From assembly GCA_934489015.1 (NCBI GenBank), contig CAKSSN010000023.1, positions 1 to 41,667 on the forward strand: a stretch of 41,667 nucleotides of DNA, written 5' to 3'. Origin of the DNA: an uncultured Clostridia bacterium (GTDB lineage: Bacteria > Bacillota > Clostridia > UBA1381). The notes below the pieces were generated by a model. The model had not been told where the DNA came from, made no database searches, and saw only the letters and a list, made by a program, of their open reading frames with translations. The position numbers and the translations under genes are program-made. Each line of letters begins with the position of its first letter. Within the stretch, counting starts at the first letter, position 1. Below are positions 16,366-25,039 of this stretch, one piece after another.

Positions 16366-17220
16366 ATGCTTTATATCTGTGCGGATGATTACGGAATTAC
16401 GGAAAAAAGCTCTGCACGCATAAGAGAGTGTGCGGAAAACGGCGCGCTGAACAAAATAAGCATTTTGGCAAACACCGGGATGAAAAATCCTTTAGAGAAA
16501 ATAAATCCGTCCGTAGCGCTGAGCCTGCATTTAAACCTTGTTGAGGGAAAGCCCGTTTCTCCGCCCGAAGCCGTTTCACTTTTAATTGACGAGAGGGGAT
16601 ATTTTAAATATTCGTTTATCGGACTTTTTCTCCTTTCCCTTACGCCAAAGCGCCGAGAGCTTAAGCGGCAGATTTATACGGAGCTTAAAAATCAGCTTGC
16701 TTTATGGCAAAGCATGATAGCGCCCGATATGCCTCTTGAAATTGACTCACATCAGCACACGAACATGATTCCGGCGGTTTTCGACTCGCTTATGCGTGTT
16801 TTAAGCGATGAGGGGATAAAGCCTGACTATTTGCGTATGCCGAGCGAGCCTGTTATGCCCTATATAAAAGCGTCGGAGCTTTGGCGGACATATAAGCCGA
16901 TTAACATTTTAAAGCAGTTTACGCTTAATCTTTTAGGGCTTATAAACAGAAGAAAATTTAAGAAATCGAAAATTAAAACGGCTCTTTTCATGGGTATTTT
17001 GTTTTCGGGAAATATGGATAAAAAAAGAGTGGAGCGGATTTTGCCGTATTACAAAGAGCTTGCAAAGAGAAAAAATTTTGATATAGAGGTGCTTTTTCAT
17101 CCGGGCTATATAAACGAGGGTGAAGAGGTTTTCGATACCGAAAAGAAAAGCTTTAACGAGTTTTATTTCTCATGCGGGCGCAAAACGGAATATAACGCCC
17201 TTAAGGAATTGCAAATATAA
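16366..17220 (+). CDS. YdjC/ChbG-type carbohydrate deacetylase
   Basis: 284 residues. The start MLYICADDYGIT has the Asp-Asp pair (D7, D8). Further probable metal ligands are H55 in SLHLNLVEG and H129/H131 in EIDSHQHTNM. Family members remove N-acetyl groups from amino-sugar saccharides in the cytoplasm. Here it probably trims an acetamido sugar on a repeat-unit intermediate, an inference from its place in the operon. ATG 16366 has AGGAGAAGTGAG upstream; a GTG at 16357 overlaps the previous stop. Confidence 0.88.
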   Translation: MLYICADDYGITEKSSARIRECAENGALNKISILANTGMKNPLEKINPSVALSLHLNLVEGKPVSPPEAVSLLIDERGYFKYSFIGLFLLSLTPKRRELKRQIYTELKNQLALWQSMIAPDMPLEIDSHQHTNMIPAVFDSLMRVLSDEGIKPDYLRMPSEPVMPYIKASELWRTYKPINILKQFTLNLLGLINRRKFKKSKIKTALFMGILFSGNMDKKRVERILPYYKELAKRKNFDIEVLFHPGYINEGEEVFDTEKKSFNEFYFSCGRKTEYNALKELQI

Positions 17221-17245
17221 AAAATTCAGGAAAGAAGAGAGCATA

Positions 17246-17923
17246 ATGTATATCAAACGTGCGGAAGTTGACGAAAAAACAAGAAAAAGGCTTGAAGAGC
17301 TTCTTGATAATTCATTTTCTTCGTACTGGAAGAAAAAGAGAAGCTTTGACATATTTTTTGCAACGCTTATTCTGCTTTTTTTTCTGCCGCTTATGATTGT
17401 TATTGCAATTGTTATTTTTGTAGATGATCCGAGCGCAAGCCCGATTTACAAGCAGATAAGAGTCGGCAGGCACGGTAAGGAATTTTATATGTATAAATTC
17501 AGAACGATGCGCGCGTCGGCAGAGGACGATATTGACTCGCTGCTTGACAAAAACGAAATGAACGGACCCGTTTTCAAAATGAAAAACGATCCGCGCATAA
17601 CGAGGGTCGGCAAAATTTTGAGAAAGCTTTCTCTCGATGAGCTGATGCAGTTTTTCAACGTTTTCAAGGGCGATATGACTCTTGTCGGTCCGCGTCCGCC
17701 GCTTCCGAGAGAGGTTGAAAACTATACGGATTATCAAAAGCTCAGGCTTCTTGTTACTCCGGGAATTACGTGCACATGGCAGATACATAAAAACAGAAAC
17801 GACGTTCCGTTTGATGACTGGGTTGAAATGGACCTTGACTATATTCAGCACAGAACATTTTGGGGAGATATAAAAATAATGCTTAAAACACCGATTGTGA
17901 TGATTTCGGGAACGGGAAGATAA
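17246..17923 (+). CDS. Initiating undecaprenyl-phosphate sugar-1-phosphate transferase
   Basis: 225 residues, the minimal catalytic form of the bacterial sugar transferase family (ExoY/EpsL/WbaP C-terminal type). It starts repeat-unit synthesis by moving a sugar-1-phosphate from UDP-sugar to undecaprenyl phosphate. Seen: KKKRSFDIFFA before one hydrophobic re-entrant helix (about 37-59), MYKFRTMRA, RKLSLDELMQFFNVFKGDM with the catalytic Asp-Glu, and LVGPRP. The start is ATG 17246, 25 bases after the previous stop, with AAAGAAGAGA upstream. The longer upstream frame overlaps the deacetylase and is rejected. Confidence 0.93.
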   Translation: MYIKRAEVDEKTRKRLEELLDNSFSSYWKKKRSFDIFFATLILLFFLPLMIVIAIVIFVDDPSASPIYKQIRVGRHGKEFYMYKFRTMRASAEDDIDSLLDKNEMNGPVFKMKNDPRITRVGKILRKLSLDELMQFFNVFKGDMTLVGPRPPLPREVENYTDYQKLRLLVTPGITCTWQIHKNRNDVPFDDWVEMDLDYIQHRTFWGDIKIMLKTPIVMISGTGR

Positions 17924-17952
17924 AAAATTTTTTTCGGAGAGGAAGTGTGAAA

Positions 17953-19116
17953 ATGAAAATCGCAATGCTCGGACATAAGGTTGTGCCGTCGAGGCGCGGC
18001 GGAATTGAAAAGGTTTTAACGAGCCTTTGCCCAATACTTGTCGGGCTCGGCGCGGACGTGACGTGCTATAACCGATCGGGTGACAGCGTTGAGGGCGAAT
18101 ATGTGGGTCAGGTTAAGGATAAAAAATTCGGCGGCGTTCGGCTTAAAAGCGCGCCGACGATTAACGTAAGAGGAATTTCGGCAATGCTCGCCTCCTTTAC
18201 CGCCGCAGCGCGCGCAGCTTTCGGCAGATACGACATTGTTCATTTTCACGCGGAGGGGCCGTGCGCGGCGATGTGGCTTACAAAGCTCTTTGGAAAAAAA
18301 TGCGTTGCAACCGTTCACGGGCTCGACTGGCAAAGAGAAAAGTGGGGGAGCGGCTTCGCTTCAAAATATATAAGGTTCGGCGAAAAAACGCTTGCAAAGT
18401 GCGCCGATGAAATAATTGTTTTAAGCCAAAATGCATATGACTATTTTAAAGCGACATACGGCAGGAAAGCGGTAATAATCCCGAACGGAATTGAAGCGCC
18501 AACGCTCCGCCCATGCAGAAAAATAACGGAGCTTTACGGACTTAAAGAGGACGGATATATATGCGTTATATCAAGGCTTACCGCCGAAAAGGGTATACAT
18601 TATCTCATAGACGCGTATAACAGCATAAAAACGGATAAAAAGCTTGTTATCTGCGGCGACACGAGCGATACGGACGATTATGTTGCTCTGCTTAAAAAGA
18701 AAGCGGAGAAAAATGAAAACATAATTTTTACCGGCTTTATATCGGGTGAGGTAATAGATGAGATGTACACCGGTGCATACGCCGTCTGTCTGCCGTCGGA
18801 TATTGAGGGAATGTCAATAAGCCTTTTGGAAGCGCTCGCTTACGGAAATGCGCTTTTGTGCTCCGATATTCCGGAAAATACTTCGGCTGCGGAGAGAAAG
18901 GCTCTCTACTTTAAAAAGGGAAACTCCGCCGACCTTGCCGAAAAGCTTAAAATGCTGCTTGACGATAAGGCTTTGAGGGACAGCTATAAAAACGGCGCTG
19001 CGGAATTTATACTCGGAAAATACAGCTGGCAGGACACAGCTGAGAAAACTTACAGACTGTATGAAAGCGTTTTGCGCAAAAAAGATGTGCCGCGCGGCAC
19101 GGAAAGGAATGGTTAA
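17953..19116 (+). CDS. GT4-family glycosyltransferase
   Basis: 387 residues, GT-B fold. The N-terminal lobe has PSRRGGIEKVL and VATVHGLDWQREKWG. The C-terminal lobe has PNGIE, SRLTAEKGIHYLIDAY and the donor-binding E-x7-E in DIEGMSISLLEALAYG. It adds a sugar to the lipid-linked intermediate using a nucleotide sugar. The start is ATG 17953 (GGAGAGGAAG upstream); a GTG at 17947 is also in frame. It resembles RfaB/rhamnosyltransferase-like GT4 enzymes, but the sugar cannot be assigned. Confidence 0.9.
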   Translation: MKIAMLGHKVVPSRRGGIEKVLTSLCPILVGLGADVTCYNRSGDSVEGEYVGQVKDKKFGGVRLKSAPTINVRGISAMLASFTAAARAAFGRYDIVHFHAEGPCAAMWLTKLFGKKCVATVHGLDWQREKWGSGFASKYIRFGEKTLAKCADEIIVLSQNAYDYFKATYGRKAVIIPNGIEAPTLRPCRKITELYGLKEDGYICVISRLTAEKGIHYLIDAYNSIKTDKKLVICGDTSDTDDYVALLKKKAEKNENIIFTGFISGEVIDEMYTGAYAVCLPSDIEGMSISLLEALAYGNALLCSDIPENTSAAERKALYFKKGNSADLAEKLKMLLDDKALRDSYKNGAAEFILGKYSWQDTAEKTYRLYESVLRKKDVPRGTERNG

Positions 19117-19119
19117 AAC

Positions 19120-20352
19120 ATGGATAATATAAATATGCCGGCTGCCGAAAGCGCCGAAGAAAAAATAAAATCTTATCTTAAATCCGTTTTGCCTTATGAT
19201 GTATATGAAAAGTGGATAGAAAACTTTGTTTTCGAAAGCATTGACAAGGACAAAATAGTAATCGGCTATTACGGCAGCGATTCTCTTTCGGAGTTTAACA
19301 AAAACTACCGCGAGCTTGTCTGGATTCATATCTGCGCCGTTGTTGGCTATGTTAAAAAAATAAAGGTATACAAGCGCAAGGGCAGCGAAAGAAAAATTCG
19401 CCCGTCTGCGGAAAAAAAGCATTTTCGCGCGGCAAGCCTTTATCTTGTGAGCGCTGTATGCGCTGCGGCGGCAATCGCTCTTTTGGTGCTTGGCGGAAGC
19501 TTTATTGAAAACAGAAATTTCAGAGAAACGTTTTACAGCGTCGGGAATTTAAAGGTAAACAACGAGATAAGAATAATTCAGTTGTCGGATTTGCACAAGA
19601 GCGTTTACGGAAAAAATGACGAAAGGCTTATTTCAAGAATAACAAAGCTGAAGCCTGATATTATCGTTCTGACAGGCGATTGCGTTGATTCGTCCGATAA
19701 GTCAATTGACGCAGCTACAGCGCTTTGCGGTGAGCTTGCAAAGGCAGCGCCGACATATTACGTTTACGGAAACAATGAGGACGAAAAATATTATGATGTT
19801 CCGCTCAGTCAGGAGGAGCTCGATAAAAAGTACGGCTTTACCGACGAAAGCCGCGACCCGTCAAAGCTTATCGGTGAAACGGATGAGCTTGAAGAAACGC
19901 TTGAGAAAAAGGGCGTAAAGGTCCTTAAAAACGAATTTGACACCTTGCAGATAGGCGAAACAACGGTTGATATTTACGGCGTTTTAACCTCAAATCCGTC
20001 ATCATTTTGGTCGTATGCGGGGGAAAGCTATGATAAATTTCTTTACGAAAACGAAAACAACCTTAAAATCATGGCGCTTCACGAGCCGTTTATATTTGAA
20101 GAATTTGACTTGCAGTGGAGCGATATAATGCTCTGCGGCCATACGCACGGCGGCCTGATGAGAGTGCCGCTTCTGGGCCCGCTTTACACGCACGAGGGCG
20201 GATTTTTTCCGGAGAAAAGGGGGCATTATGTTTACGGAAGATATGACGTTTCGGGCGGTACGCTAATTGTCAGCTCCGGACTTGACAACAGCAATATTTT
20301 AAGGGTAAACAATCAGCCGGAACTCGTTATAATAGATGTAAACAGGTTTTAG
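19120..20352 (+). CDS. DnaA domain I-like / membrane helix / metallophosphoesterase fusion
   Basis: 410 residues. C-terminal calcineurin-like phosphoesterase motifs: D157-L-H159 in QLSDLHKS, GD at 186-187, GNNE at 217-220 (usually GNHE), H321 in LHEP, and GHTH at 340-343. A membrane helix lies at about 105-127, so the catalytic domain is probably extracytoplasmic, as in YkuE/YaeI-like lipid phosphoesterases. Residues ~12-86 look like the N-terminal protein-interaction domain of DnaA: VYEKWIENFVFESIDKDKIV, then SEFNKNYRELVW and VKKIKVY match the W, beta-hairpin and F-x7-Y pattern of that domain. The fused domain would be cytoplasmic. The role in polysaccharide assembly is unknown; dephosphorylating undecaprenyl pyrophosphate or a similar lipid is one option. 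Confidence 0.8.
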   Translation: MDNINMPAAESAEEKIKSYLKSVLPYDVYEKWIENFVFESIDKDKIVIGYYGSDSLSEFNKNYRELVWIHICAVVGYVKKIKVYKRKGSERKIRPSAEKKHFRAASLYLVSAVCAAAAIALLVLGGSFIENRNFRETFYSVGNLKVNNEIRIIQLSDLHKSVYGKNDERLISRITKLKPDIIVLTGDCVDSSDKSIDAATALCGELAKAAPTYYVYGNNEDEKYYDVPLSQEELDKKYGFTDESRDPSKLIGETDELEETLEKKGVKVLKNEFDTLQIGETTVDIYGVLTSNPSSFWSYAGESYDKFLYENENNLKIMALHEPFIFEEFDLQWSDIMLCGHTHGGLMRVPLLGPLYTHEGGFFPEKRGHYVYGRYDVSGGTLIVSSGLDNSNILRVNNQPELVIIDVNRF

Positions 20353-20373
20353 GAGAAAGGAGAGAATAAAAAC

Positions 20374-21735
20374 ATGGCTGTTTCACTGTTTCGGAAATTG
20401 CCGGTCGCTTTGGCGGCAGTGATTTTGATAACCGGAATTGTTATAATATATCTGCGCTCAAGGCATAAAACGCGCGGAGAGCTGATTAAAACGTTTAAGG
20501 GAGCAAAGCTTTTCAGCGTCGGAATGATTGCCGCAGCGCTCGCTCTTACGACTGTTTTTGCGGTTTTTAATCATATGAACGAAAAAAATTCGGTTTATGC
20601 CGTAGTTTCGCTTAATTATTCGGAGGCTTCACAGGCGCAAAACTCAAACGGAACGCGCTATAATATGGCGGAGATAACGAGCGATGAAGTTATAAAGCGC
20701 GCAATTGAAAAGGGTGCTCTTGAAAACGTGAGCGCATCGGATCTTAAAAAATGCTTCATTGTTTATCCTTATTTGCAGGGCGATGTTGACAGCCCGGATA
20801 AATATCATATTTCAACCGAATTTGCCGTTGAATACCATGCGTCAAAAAAGACGCAGCACCTTGACGCGGAAAACGTTATGAAGCTTTTAACAAGTGCATA
20901 TAAGGAATATTATATTGAAAAATACATCGACAGCTTTAAGCTCGACAGCGCGCTTGAAAAACCGGATTTGGCAGACACGGAATATATGGATGTTGTTTCG
21001 TATTTCGACAAGCAGGCAACCTCTCTTCTTAATTATATGTACGGAATGGCGGAGAAAAGTCCGAGCTTTGTTACGAAAAACAACACAACCTTTAACTCCA
21101 TAGCAGGCAAAATCTATCAGTTCAGACAAACGCAGATAGACCAGAATTTAAAGTCGCTTATTTTGCAAAACGGGATTTCGCGCGACAAGGTTTCGTATAT
21201 TGACAGGCTTTCTTATATAAACACAAACACCGATTTTGATCGCCAAAAAAACGCCGTTTCCTTTGACCTTTGCAATCAGGCAATTGCAATGTACTCGGAG
21301 GACATGACGAGAGTTGTTCTCGTTCCGACATGGGATTCGAGCGGCAAATATTACATGGGAAGAACAAAGGTCGGAATAGACGAGCTTTCGGTTATGGCTA
21401 CGGATTTCAGCAGTAAGGTTGCTTCAGGCGAGCAGGATATTGCAAACAATAATCTTGTTATCGGAAAAATGCAGGCAGCTTTCGGAAATGACGGAGCGCG
21501 CGCGGGCGCTGACGCGCTTATAAGCGAAATTGACGGTAAGCTGAGTGCGTTTTCGTCGGAGGCCGTAAGCGCGGCAAGAGAATATTTGAGCAGCAAGATG
21601 AATCAGTGTATAGCTGTGAGCTTTACGGGAACATCAATTCTTTCAGAGCTTAAAACACTTATTTTATTTATGATATTTGCGTATGCTGCGGCGGTTGTTT
21701 TTGCGGCGGCAAGGTGTTTTTCAAAGCAGGCATAA
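20374..21735 (+). CDS. Wzz-like polysaccharide co-polymerase protein (first of two)
   Basis: 453 residues. Hydrophobic segments lie at about 8-27 and 45-66 and a C-terminal helix at about 424-446, enclosing a ~355-residue extracytoplasmic, helix-rich domain. This layout fits polysaccharide co-polymerases (Wzz/YveK type) that set chain length, although sequence similarity is weak and the usual proline-rich motif before the last helix is not obvious. There is no tyrosine-kinase domain. Together with the next gene it would form the assembly complex with the flippase and polymerase. A strong GGAGA-type RBS precedes ATG 20374. Confidence 0.65.
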   Translation: MAVSLFRKLPVALAAVILITGIVIIYLRSRHKTRGELIKTFKGAKLFSVGMIAAALALTTVFAVFNHMNEKNSVYAVVSLNYSEASQAQNSNGTRYNMAEITSDEVIKRAIEKGALENVSASDLKKCFIVYPYLQGDVDSPDKYHISTEFAVEYHASKKTQHLDAENVMKLLTSAYKEYYIEKYIDSFKLDSALEKPDLADTEYMDVVSYFDKQATSLLNYMYGMAEKSPSFVTKNNTTFNSIAGKIYQFRQTQIDQNLKSLILQNGISRDKVSYIDRLSYINTNTDFDRQKNAVSFDLCNQAIAMYSEDMTRVVLVPTWDSSGKYYMGRTKVGIDELSVMATDFSSKVASGEQDIANNNLVIGKMQAAFGNDGARAGADALISEIDGKLSAFSSEAVSAAREYLSSKMNQCIAVSFTGTSILSELKTLILFMIFAYAAAVVFAAARCFSKQA

Positions 21736-21754
21736 GAGGCGGAGGTAATGTTTA

Positions 21755-23641
21755 ATGAAAAAATTTAATATATTAAAGCATTTAAGACGGCTTTTGCCCC
21801 TTATTCTCGGTTTTTGCGTGCTTGTGACATACGCGGTGCATTATAAAATGGTGAAGTCAAATCAATATGTTGCGTCCGAAGTTATACACTATAATGACGA
21901 AAATGCGGAAAAGGGCAAGGCCCCGACGGGCGATAAGCTTGACGTAAACGAAATAAAATCGTCCGCAGTTATGTCAAAGGTTGTGGAGCGCATGGGACTT
22001 ACCGGGACTTACTCGGTTGACGGTCTTATTTCGCGCATAACCATAACTCCGCTTCCGGACGCGGACAAGGTGGCGCAAAAGGAAGCAAAGCTTGAAGACG
22101 GCGAGGAATATGTTTATGAGCCGAGCAGCTATACGGTTTCGTTTGCGGCAACGAGCAGCGAGGGCGCGGACTTTGCGAGAACGGTACTCGATGAAACGCT
22201 GGACGTATATTTTGCCGAGTACAGCCAGAAATATGTAAATGTTGCGGCGATAAACAACACGATTGAAAACTTAAACGATGCCGATTACGACTATATCGAA
22301 ACGATGGAAATGATTGATAGCGCGATTGACGATACGCTTGAAACGCTGAGCCAGAGAATGGGACAAAATCAGTATTACCGTTCAACGAATACGGGAGAAT
22401 CTTTCAGCGACCTTGCGGACGATTTTAATTATATACGAAATTCGGAAATTTCGGAAATTTTTTCGAAAATATATAAGTATCAGATAACGAAAAACAAGTC
22501 TATGCTTATTTCCGACTATACGACGAGGATTGACAACAACAATATTTCAAACGAAAAAGAAAAAAGCATTGTAAACGACGTTTTAACCGTTATAAACGAA
22601 TACGTTGCGAAAATGAGAAATTCGGGGAACACGAACATTTCCTCAGACTATATCCTTGACAATCTCCATGAAAAAAATCTTGTTGACGGCAGCGGAAACG
22701 CGATAGCGCCGGGCGATCAGACTGTAACGTATGACGAGCTCATTTACGGCTGGAGAGATCATAACGAAAGCAAAGAGCACGCTATAATCGACACGGCATA
22801 CTGCACGTATGTTATAAACACATTTCAAAATTGTACGGGACTTTGCGGCGGTGCGTGCGCATATTCCGACAAAACGTGCAGCGAGCTTTCAAACGCTGAT
22901 TATCAGCAAGTTAAGCAGGAGGTTGACGACGGCATAAAATCGCTTATAAAGAAGCTTAACAAGCTTTATAATATAACGCTTGAAACAAATGACGAATATA
23001 ACGAATATCTCGGCGCAAGCTATATATCCGTTCTTTCGTCGGCTTCGGTTAAGGAGAGCATAAACGTTAAGCTTTACACGCTGATTGCCTTTTTCTTCCT
23101 CATAATTGTATGCTTCGGCGGAGCCGTTGTGCTTGCGAGAATAGGCGATATTATAGGCTATATTTTCTACACGGATCACCTTACCGGGCTTTCAAACCGC
23201 GCGTATTTTGACAGGTATTTGAAGTCTATGGATAAAAAGCTTTTGGACGACGGCGTTGTTTACTGCCTTGCGGATATTGTAAATCTTGCAAAAATAAATG
23301 CACAGTATTCAAGGCAGACGGGCGATGAGGTTATAAAGGTGTTTAAAAAATATCTTGTTGAGGTTTTCGGAAAAACAAATGCGGAATTTGTTTATAACGG
23401 AAACGGAAGCTTCATTGTTTTGGTAAACAACTCGGACTATATAACCGTCGAGGATATAATGAAGCTTTTCAGCCTCAGACTTGACGACAGAGAGGAATAC
23501 AGAGAAATCAAAATCGAGTATAAAATAGGTATTGCCGAATCGTTCAGAGAACGTCACAGCGCAAGAAAGCTTCTTTCCGAAGCTATAAGAAGCAAAAAGG
23601 AGTATGTGAGCGAGGCGGACGGTCAAAGCGAGGAAAAATAA
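21755..23641 (+). CDS. Co-polymerase-like protein fused to a degenerate GGDEF domain
   Basis: 628 residues. Membrane helices lie at about 12-30 and 440-463; between them is a ~410-residue extracytoplasmic domain of co-polymerase character (SSYTVSFAATSSEGADFART recalls Wzz-type domains). After the second helix comes a cytoplasmic GGDEF fold (about 472-605) beginning FYTDHLTGLSNRAYFDRYL, the usual D-x-LT-x-L-x-NR entry. The signature GGDEF is GNGSF (549-553), and no RxxD inhibitory site precedes it, so cyclase activity is unlikely. The external domain has five cysteines (C350, C360, C364, C368, C375), unusual in an exported clostridial protein. GGAGG precedes ATG 21755. It probably links polysaccharide assembly to cyclic-di-GMP or GTP sensing (inference). 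Confidence 0.8.
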   Translation: MKKFNILKHLRRLLPLILGFCVLVTYAVHYKMVKSNQYVASEVIHYNDENAEKGKAPTGDKLDVNEIKSSAVMSKVVERMGLTGTYSVDGLISRITITPLPDADKVAQKEAKLEDGEEYVYEPSSYTVSFAATSSEGADFARTVLDETLDVYFAEYSQKYVNVAAINNTIENLNDADYDYIETMEMIDSAIDDTLETLSQRMGQNQYYRSTNTGESFSDLADDFNYIRNSEISEIFSKIYKYQITKNKSMLISDYTTRIDNNNISNEKEKSIVNDVLTVINEYVAKMRNSGNTNISSDYILDNLHEKNLVDGSGNAIAPGDQTVTYDELIYGWRDHNESKEHAIIDTAYCTYVINTFQNCTGLCGGACAYSDKTCSELSNADYQQVKQEVDDGIKSLIKKLNKLYNITLETNDEYNEYLGASYISVLSSASVKESINVKLYTLIAFFFLIIVCFGGAVVLARIGDIIGYIFYTDHLTGLSNRAYFDRYLKSMDKKLLDDGVVYCLADIVNLAKINAQYSRQTGDEVIKVFKKYLVEVFGKTNAEFVYNGNGSFIVLVNNSDYITVEDIMKLFSLRLDDREEYREIKIEYKIGIAESFRERHSARKLLSEAIRSKKEYVSEADGQSEEK

Positions 23642-23685
23642 AAAGAGTATGTGAGCGGCGCGGACGGTCAAAGCGAGAAAAAAAG
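23597..23685 (+). repeat. 45-bp tandem duplication at a gene end
   Basis: Two copies with a 45-bp period, for example GGTCAAAGCGAG at 23621 and 23666. The first encodes the last ~14 codons of the co-polymerase-GGDEF gene, including its stop; the second lies in the intergenic gap and has lost the stop context. This leaves a misleading open frame starting at 23651. Confidence 0.85.
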
Positions 23686-23689
23686 ACGT

Positions 23690-23712
23690 GCGGCGGAAAT
23701 TTTCTCCGCCGC
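23690..23712 (+). other. Intra-operon hairpin before the polymerase gene
   Basis: A perfect 8-bp stem GCGGCGGA/TCCGCCGC (23690-23697 with 23705-23712) with a 7-nt loop lies 31 bases upstream of the wzy-like start. No T-tract follows, so it more likely affects RNA stability or processing than termination. Confidence 0.6.
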
Positions 23713-23743
23713 GAAAAATAACAGGCAGGGAGGTAAAACGCAA

Positions 23744-25039
23744 ATGCACAGTCGGGCGGATATTGCAAAAACAGTATATTTCACAGCCGTTTCGGTTTTG
23801 ATGTATTATTTTATAACGCAGATTATAAATGTCGGCCTTTTCATATCGTACCGTCATGCATTTGCGGCAGTGCTTGCCGTTTCCGCTTTTGTGTGTTTTC
23901 TGCATAAGCCGAATATTGCAAGGGGAGTCGTCGCTGCAAAGGGTGCGCTTGTATACAGCGTTCCGCTCCTTGTAACGCTTGTTGTTTCGCTTTTTATATG
24001 GTTTACCGAGTATGCGGATACGGCTGTTATTTCAAGAGGGCTTTCCGGCTCAATCGTTTACTCGAATATGTTTACGTTTGCTCTTGCGGCAGCGGCGATG
24101 CTTTATATTTTCGGCGAAAAGGGAATATGGTATAACCTTGCATCAATTCTTGCGTCAAATATTCTGATGATTTTGACGATTATTGCTCAATACGGTATCG
24201 GCAGCTATTTTTCGGAGCTTATAACTCTTATAAAAACCTTTGCCGCAGAAACGGGCGAAATAATCGTTCGGGCGGAAATCCATGAGCTTGCCTTTTGTCT
24301 GGGTGCATATCTTGTTTATATGCTTTTAAAGCCGCAGCGGAGCATTACGGCTCTTGCTTTGTTTTTGCTGACGATTTTTTGTTTTTTGTCGGCGTTTAAA
24401 AGAATAGCCATGATTGCAATTGCGGCAGCGCTTGTTTTGGGATATGTTTTAAAGCTTATTGCAAGATATAAAAAAAAGGCGGCAATAGGCGCGGCAATGC
24501 TGCTTTCTGTCTTAATCATCGCACTTTTGATAGGCTACGTGGCGCTTATTAAAGCGGGCGCTTTCGAGCTACTTGAGCAAATGGGAATTGACACGAGCGG
24601 ACGAGTTGAAATTTACCGCGCGGTTGACAAATACTATGAGTTTTCGCCGGGCTTTCTCGGAAACGGGATAGGCTTTCTGACATACCGGCTCAATACCGGT
24701 ATGCATGTCGGCGTTTCGGCGGTGCATAACGACTTTTTGCAATATTTCATTGATTTGGGATTTTGGGGATATATTTTGTGGCTCGCTTCAATGACGCTTC
24801 TGCGCGTTAAATATTTTGCAAAGGGAGAAAATGCGGACGGAGCGATTGTGACATTTTGTCTGCTTGTTTATCTTATAATCGTTTCAACTACGGATAACAC
24901 AATGAATTATCCGCTTCTGACGTGCGTTTTGGCATTGCTTATGATTGGTTGCGGCTTTGATGAGAAAGTACGACGGCAGGAGAAGAAAATGTTCGGATAT
25001 ATCTCCGAGCCGAACAGGGAGCAGGTGAAAAGCAAATGA
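23744..25039 (+). CDS. Wzy/O-antigen ligase-like polysaccharide polymerase
   Basis: 431 residues with about 11-12 membrane helices and a large external loop before the last ones, as in O-antigen ligase/Wzy proteins. The loop region holds SGRVEIYRAVDKYYEFSPGF, GNGIGFLTYR and VHNDFLQYFIDLGFWGYILW, the conserved block with the H-N-D signature. It would polymerise repeat units on the outer face of the membrane. ATG 23744 is chosen because GGGAGGT precedes it. The open frame extends 31 codons upstream into a duplicated sequence and hairpin, which I regard as untranslated. Its stop overlaps the next start (ATGA). Confidence 0.85.
   Translation: MHSRADIAKTVYFTAVSVLMYYFITQIINVGLFISYRHAFAAVLAVSAFVCFLHKPNIARGVVAAKGALVYSVPLLVTLVVSLFIWFTEYADTAVISRGLSGSIVYSNMFTFALAAAAMLYIFGEKGIWYNLASILASNILMILTIIAQYGIGSYFSELITLIKTFAAETGEIIVRAEIHELAFCLGAYLVYMLLKPQRSITALALFLLTIFCFLSAFKRIAMIAIAAALVLGYVLKLIARYKKKAAIGAAMLLSVLIIALLIGYVALIKAGAFELLEQMGIDTSGRVEIYRAVDKYYEFSPGFLGNGIGFLTYRLNTGMHVGVSAVHNDFLQYFIDLGFWGYILWLASMTLLRVKYFAKGENADGAIVTFCLLVYLIIVSTTDNTMNYPLLTCVLALLMIGCGFDEKVRRQEKKMFGYISEPNREQVKSK

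Noticed and set aside
23651..23743. 31-codon N-terminal extension of the polymerase
   Set aside because: It is made of the duplicated tail of the preceding gene and a hairpin; the good RBS is in front of ATG 23744.
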